NCBI RefSeq assembly: GCF_047675955.1
Contig: NC_132904.1
Coordinates: forward strand, 1,179,501-1,243,500
Source of the DNA: Chlorocebus sabaeus
Lineage: Eukaryota; Chordata; Mammalia; Primates; Cercopithecidae
Length of the DNA: 64,000 nt
Reading direction: 5' to 3'
A program made the position numbers and the translations under genes. Of this stretch, positions 60,110 to 64,000 are shown in pieces (the first letter of the stretch is position 1; every line of letters begins with the position of its first letter). Under the pieces are notes generated by a model. It saw nothing but the letters and a program-made list of their open reading frames with translations, had not been told where the DNA came from and ran no database searches.

Positions 60110-60290
60110 TGCAGAAATAGTCCCAGGCACCGTTTGTTGTAAACATTTGGTGTGCACATATAACAGAGGAACTCTTGAAAACCAAAGGGCCGTTATCACC
60201 CTGAGAAATTAGCACTGATTTCTAGAAACCGGCAGGAAGCCAGTCAGATGCTGGGATTTTAACTTTAAAAGAACATTTCCCAGGCCTGGG
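60110..60290. promoter_or_regulatory. AT-rich motif block beside the 35-bp array
   Basis: A low-GC island between GC-rich flanks. It contains a forkhead-type TTGTAAACA (60137-60145) and TTCTAGAA (60220-60227, heat-shock/BCL6-like). No known repeat family was recognised in it, so constraint is possible. Confidence 0.3.
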
Positions 60291-60532
60291 CCTCCACCAC
60301 CAGCCCAGTCTCCCTGCAGGAGGGACTGGGCAGGTGCTGGGCTCTGCTTGGAGCTGTGGACTCAGTCTCCCGCCCTCTCCATGGCTGGGGGCTGCTCCCA
60401 GGGGTCCTGAGCCTTAGCGTTCCCCGGAGGCCCGGGCGTGGGGTGGGCCTGGGCTCCACATCACTCAGGATTTTCCAGATGAAGCTGACACTGGTTGGGG
60501 GACCCCATTGGAGAGCCGGGGTAGCGGTGGCC

Positions 60533-61715
60533 TCCTTTTCCATAACCCCTGACCCCGGGCGGTGGCCGCCTCCTCCGTAACCCCTGACCCCGGGCGGTGG
60601 CCTCCTTTTCCATAACCCCTGACCCCGGGCGGTGAGCTCCTCCTCCGTAACCCCTGACCCCGGGCGGTGGCCACCTCCTCCGTAACCCCGACCCCGGGCA
60701 GTGGCCGCCTACTCCGTAACCCCTGACCCCGGGCGGTGGCCACCTCCTCCGTAACCCCTGACCCCGGGCGGTGGGCTCCTCCTCCGTAACCCCTGACCCC
60801 GGGTGGTGGCCGCCTCCTCCGTAACCCCTGACCCCGGGCGGTGGGCTCCTCCTCCGTAACCCCTGACCCCGGGCGGTGGACTCCTCCTCCGTAACCCCTG
60901 ACCCCGGGCGGTGGCCACCTCCTCCATAACCCCGACCCCGGGCAGTGGCCGCCTACTCCGTAACCCCTGACCCCGGGCGGTGAGCTCCTCCTCCGTAACC
61001 CCTGACCCTGGGCGGTGGGCTCCTCCTCCGTAACCCCTGACCCTGGGCAGTGGGCTCCTCCTCCATAACCCCTGACCCCGGGCAGTGGACTCCTCCTCCG
61101 TAACCCCTGACCCCAGGCGGTGGCCGCCTACTCTGTAACCCCTGACCCCGGGCAGTGGGTGGCTCCTCCGTAACCCCTGACCCCGGGCGGTGGGCTCCTC
61201 CTCCGTAACCCCTGACCCTGGGCGGTGGGTGGCTCCTCCGTAACCCCTGACCCCGGGCGGTGGGCTCCTCCTCTGTAACCCCTGACCCCGGGCAGTGAGC
61301 TCCTCCTCTGTAACCCTTGACCCTGGGTGGTGGCCTCCTCCTCCGTAACCCCTGACCCCAGGCGGTGAGATCCTCCTCCGTAACCCCTGACCCCGGGCAG
61401 TGAGCTCCTCCTCCGTAACCCCTGACCCCGGGCGGTGGGTGGCTCCTCCGTAACCCCTGACCCCAGGCAGTGAGCTCCTCCTCCGTAACCCCTGACCCCG
61501 GGCAGTGAGCTCCTCCTCTGTAACCCCTGACCCCGGGCGGTGGCCGCCTCCTCCGTAACCCCTGACCCTGGGCGGTGGGTGGCTCCTCCGTAACCCCTGA
61601 CCCCGGGCAGTGGGTGGCTCCTCCGTAACCCCTGACCCCGGGCGGGGGGTGGCTCCTCCATAACCCCTGACCCTGGGCGGTGGCCGCCTCCTCTGTAACC
61701 CCTGACCCTGTATGG
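60533..61715 (+). repeat. 35-bp minisatellite, about 33 copies (BRSK2 intron 1)
   Basis: A 35-bp unit with core CGTAACCCCTGACCCCGGGC and a variable GGTGG(C/G)C(G/T)CC segment repeats for 1.18 kb with few point variants and little length change. Because 35 is not a multiple of 3 and the unit lacks minus-strand stops, all three minus frames stay open over most of the array. Each unit carries GGGTCAGGGGTTA on the minus strand. Confidence 0.95.
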
Positions 61716-64000
61716 CGGCCGCGAGTACCGTCTTCCACCCGTCCATGTCCTTCCTGGGCAGCAAATGCTGCCAGCACCAAGCTGGGCACAGGGCCAGCAG
61801 AACGCCCTGGCCCGCCTCGGGACACACATTCTGGAATGTTCACTGTGTGTCCCACACATGCAGGTGGTCTTGGGGGGCAGACGCCATGTGGGAGAAGTGG
61901 GGCCCTGTCAGCTCTGTTCTCCGTTGTGGTGGGGGCAGGGAGTGGAGGACCCGCCAGCTCTGCCTGGGCCCTGTGGCCGCCCACCTGCGACACTGTGGCC
62001 CTGGGAGGCGTGCAGATGAGGAGCCGGCCCAGGGCTGGGGCTTCCCATCTAGCCGTGGCCCTCCCCAGGCTCCTCGTGGTGCTGGGACCCTGCGGCGTCT
62101 GCTCCTCTGGCTCAGGGACTGCCAGCAGCACGGCTGTGTGACCCTCCCTCCTTCTGTCCCTGCTGGTGCCCGGCTCCCAGCCTGGCCTCAACGTGGGGCA
62201 TGGAGCTCATTTCATTCAGGCCACATGAGTGTCGGGACAGCCACCGTGGGGCGTTGGGGAGGACCAGCAGACAGAACAGTGGTGGAGCCGGTCACAGAGC
62301 GGCAGGGGGCAGGGGATGCCCTGCCCACTCCGCAGGCCTCTAGGCTCCCGTCTTTGCAGAGCTGCCCTGCTGAGGCGCCTGGCCTGTGTCTTTGGCACGT
62401 GCCCCTGGTGTCACACCTCACCTGTGAGCGGTTGATGCGCGGCTGCCCTCACGTGTCCGTATTTTGGGATTTCCTGCCTGGTGTCTTGTGAGTCGGTACT
62501 CTCGCCTGGGGTATGGGTGCTCTCCCGGATGTGCCTGCGTCTCACGGTGAGTCTGTCTGCCTGGGATTGTCACAGCCTGGAAGAATAGGTCGCTTTGCCA
62601 GCCCCCCACCTTCCTGCACGGTGTTGGGGGCTCAGGAGCCCCTGGAGCCAGGGCCAGCGTACCCGGGAGTATGTTCCTGGAGCAGGGGGACCTCACTTCT
62701 GGGCCAGCAGCCCTGCCTCCTGCAGGCTGCTCAGAGCCCCTTTGGGCCCACAGCAGCCGCTGGCGCAGCCCCTGCCTGTCCTCTCTGGTCTCCAGGGAAG
62801 GCAGCGGCGGCCGTGGGTGGTATGGAAGCCCCTGCTCTGCTCCCAGAGCGGACTGTGGGAACACAGCAGGGAGCTAGCGGGCTTTGAGGAAGAGGAAGAG
62901 ACCTTGCGCCCTGTTCCGCAGGCGGGGAGGCCCCAGGGAGCTGTCCAGCACCAGCCGTGCTGAAGTCTGCAGCTTCGGCCTCCTGTGAGGGCGCCTCCCT
63001 TGGCGCTGGGTCCTCACAGCCCAGCTGCAGCTGGAGAGAGATGTGTGAGGGTCAGGAGTTTTTGGCAAGATCCCAAACCTGTTCTCAGCTGTGGTTCTCT
63101 GGTTCTGTGCTGAAGAGGGGCAGGAGGAAACCAAATGTGCTCGGTATCTCCTGCGGGCCAGTCCCCCCAGCCCTGGGCCCTGAGCAGACCCCCAGGCCCC
63201 ACCCCTCGTGCCCTGCCAGGGCCTCTCTGTCTTTAACTCAGGAGAGAGGGAGGGCCAGGGCCCCGCAGAGCTGAGGGTGCCCCTGCGTGTGGGTGCCGGA
63301 AATCAGGCATGGAGCAGCCTGGGGAAGGCTGGGGGGCCTGGCCTTGCACTCTCCTGAGGCTGTGGGTGTCAGGGCTCCCCGAGGCAGGGCAGGCACCGCA
63401 GGCTGTGGTGGGGTCTGGTCCAGGTGCCCTGGAGCTCGCTCCTGGGAGCCCTTTGTGACAAACTCGTCCAAGTCACCTTGTTTCAGGGCTCATGTGGCCT
63501 GAGGGTAGGTGACTTGCAGGAAGTTGAGAAGGTGGCCTAGGGTGCAGATGGGCATGGGCAGAGGAGCTACTGCTGCAAACCCAGCTCCAGGCTGCCACGA
63601 CCTGAGCCTAGTCCATGCCTGAGCCCTGCCTCCTGGGAGGAGCATTGCAGAGGGTGGGTGGTGCTGAGTGTAACCCTCTGGCTGCGCCACCCTCCTCCCG
63701 GGACTTGCCCCTAAGGCCAGCTGGGCCAGCCCTCCTGACTCCTGGTGGGTGAGAGGCAGCGTCCCCCTGGAGCTCCCCACACACAGGAGAGGGTCCTCTA
63801 GGGCCTCATCTCATCCTGCCTGGGCACTGGTGGAGGGCCAGGACTCAGGAGGCCAGGACAGAAAAGGCCACTCAGGCCCACAGCCCCTCACTCGGGGACA
63901 GAGGGTCTCCTGCCAAAGGGAGAGGGAGTGGAGTGGGAGCAGCTGACCACCGAGAGGGAACAGGCGTTGGGAGCCCAGCCCCCAGCACAGGAGGCGGGAG
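61716..64000. other. Unique intronic sequence to window end
   Basis: Continues the GC-rich, Alu-free character. No BRSK2 exon 2 (the residues after the split Gly31 of the ATP loop) was seen before the window ends. Confidence 0.55.
62299..62313 (+). promoter_or_regulatory. CTCF-like site GCGGCAGGGGGCAGG
   Basis: Matches the CTCF core with two mismatches, close to the downstream edge of the 35-bp minisatellite (about 0.6 kb). Occupancy cannot be judged from sequence. Confidence 0.3.

Noticed and set aside
60709..62191. Minus-strand frames of 372 and 412 codons
   Set aside because: They run through the 35-bp minisatellite, whose unit has no stop on that strand; the peptides are simple repeats in every frame.

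Overview
The window is nuclear DNA of an Old World monkey (macaque or baboon type). It has dense Alu, L1, MaLR LTR, MIR, L2 and Tigger2/MER2 repeats, and most of its young Alus carry the variant GATCCGGCCACTGCACTCC in place of the human GATCGCGCCACTGCACTCC; this variant marks cercopithecid AluY families. The only protein-coding sequence I can support is coding exon 1 of BRSK2 (51099-51189, + strand). BRSK2 encodes a brain-enriched AMPK-related serine/threonine kinase, and in human it lies in subtelomeric 11p15.5. The window therefore holds about 50 kb of BRSK2 upstream sequence, its CpG-island promoter and leader, exon 1, and 12.8 kb of intron 1. Exon 2 is not in the window.

Layout. 1-3.1 kb holds old L1, L2, MIR and LTR remnants. 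3.1-4.87 kb is a C-rich polypyrimidine array running into an orphan CpG island that ends at a consensus splice donor. 4.87-48 kb is gene-free by anything I can recognise. It is a patchwork of about 24 Alus, broken L1 copies, MaLR LTRs and unassigned unique DNA, cut by more than 20 tandem arrays (23-, 28-, 29-, 33-, 35-, 51-, 52-, 54- and 58-bp units, long TC and CA tracts, G-rich arrays). From 47.6 kb to the end no Alu or L1 is visible. That part is GC-rich and holds the BRSK2 promoter, two large intronic minisatellites and several motif-dense candidate regulatory islands.

How it may work together (inference). BRSK2 seems to be driven by a TATA-less GC-box/CCAAT promoter near 50.42-50.50 kb. 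Its leader carries a CGGCT-type pentamer array and a (CGG)10 tract and contains no AUG before the kinase start. Intron 1 opens 12 nt after the donor with a GGGGCC-type quadruplex motif. Distal candidates are an RFX X-box beside a CTCF-like site (33.2 kb), a CRE after a G-rich array (44.18 kb), a homeodomain inverted repeat (52.6-52.8 kb) and an AP-1/CCAAT/CRE cluster (58.4-58.5 kb).

I found no novel enzymatic or defence system. The unusual content is structural: repeat-seeded minisatellites, nested transposons and GC-rich repeat tracts at a neuronal kinase promoter. All repeat family names come from recognising consensus sequences by eye, so subfamily names and boundaries are approximate.
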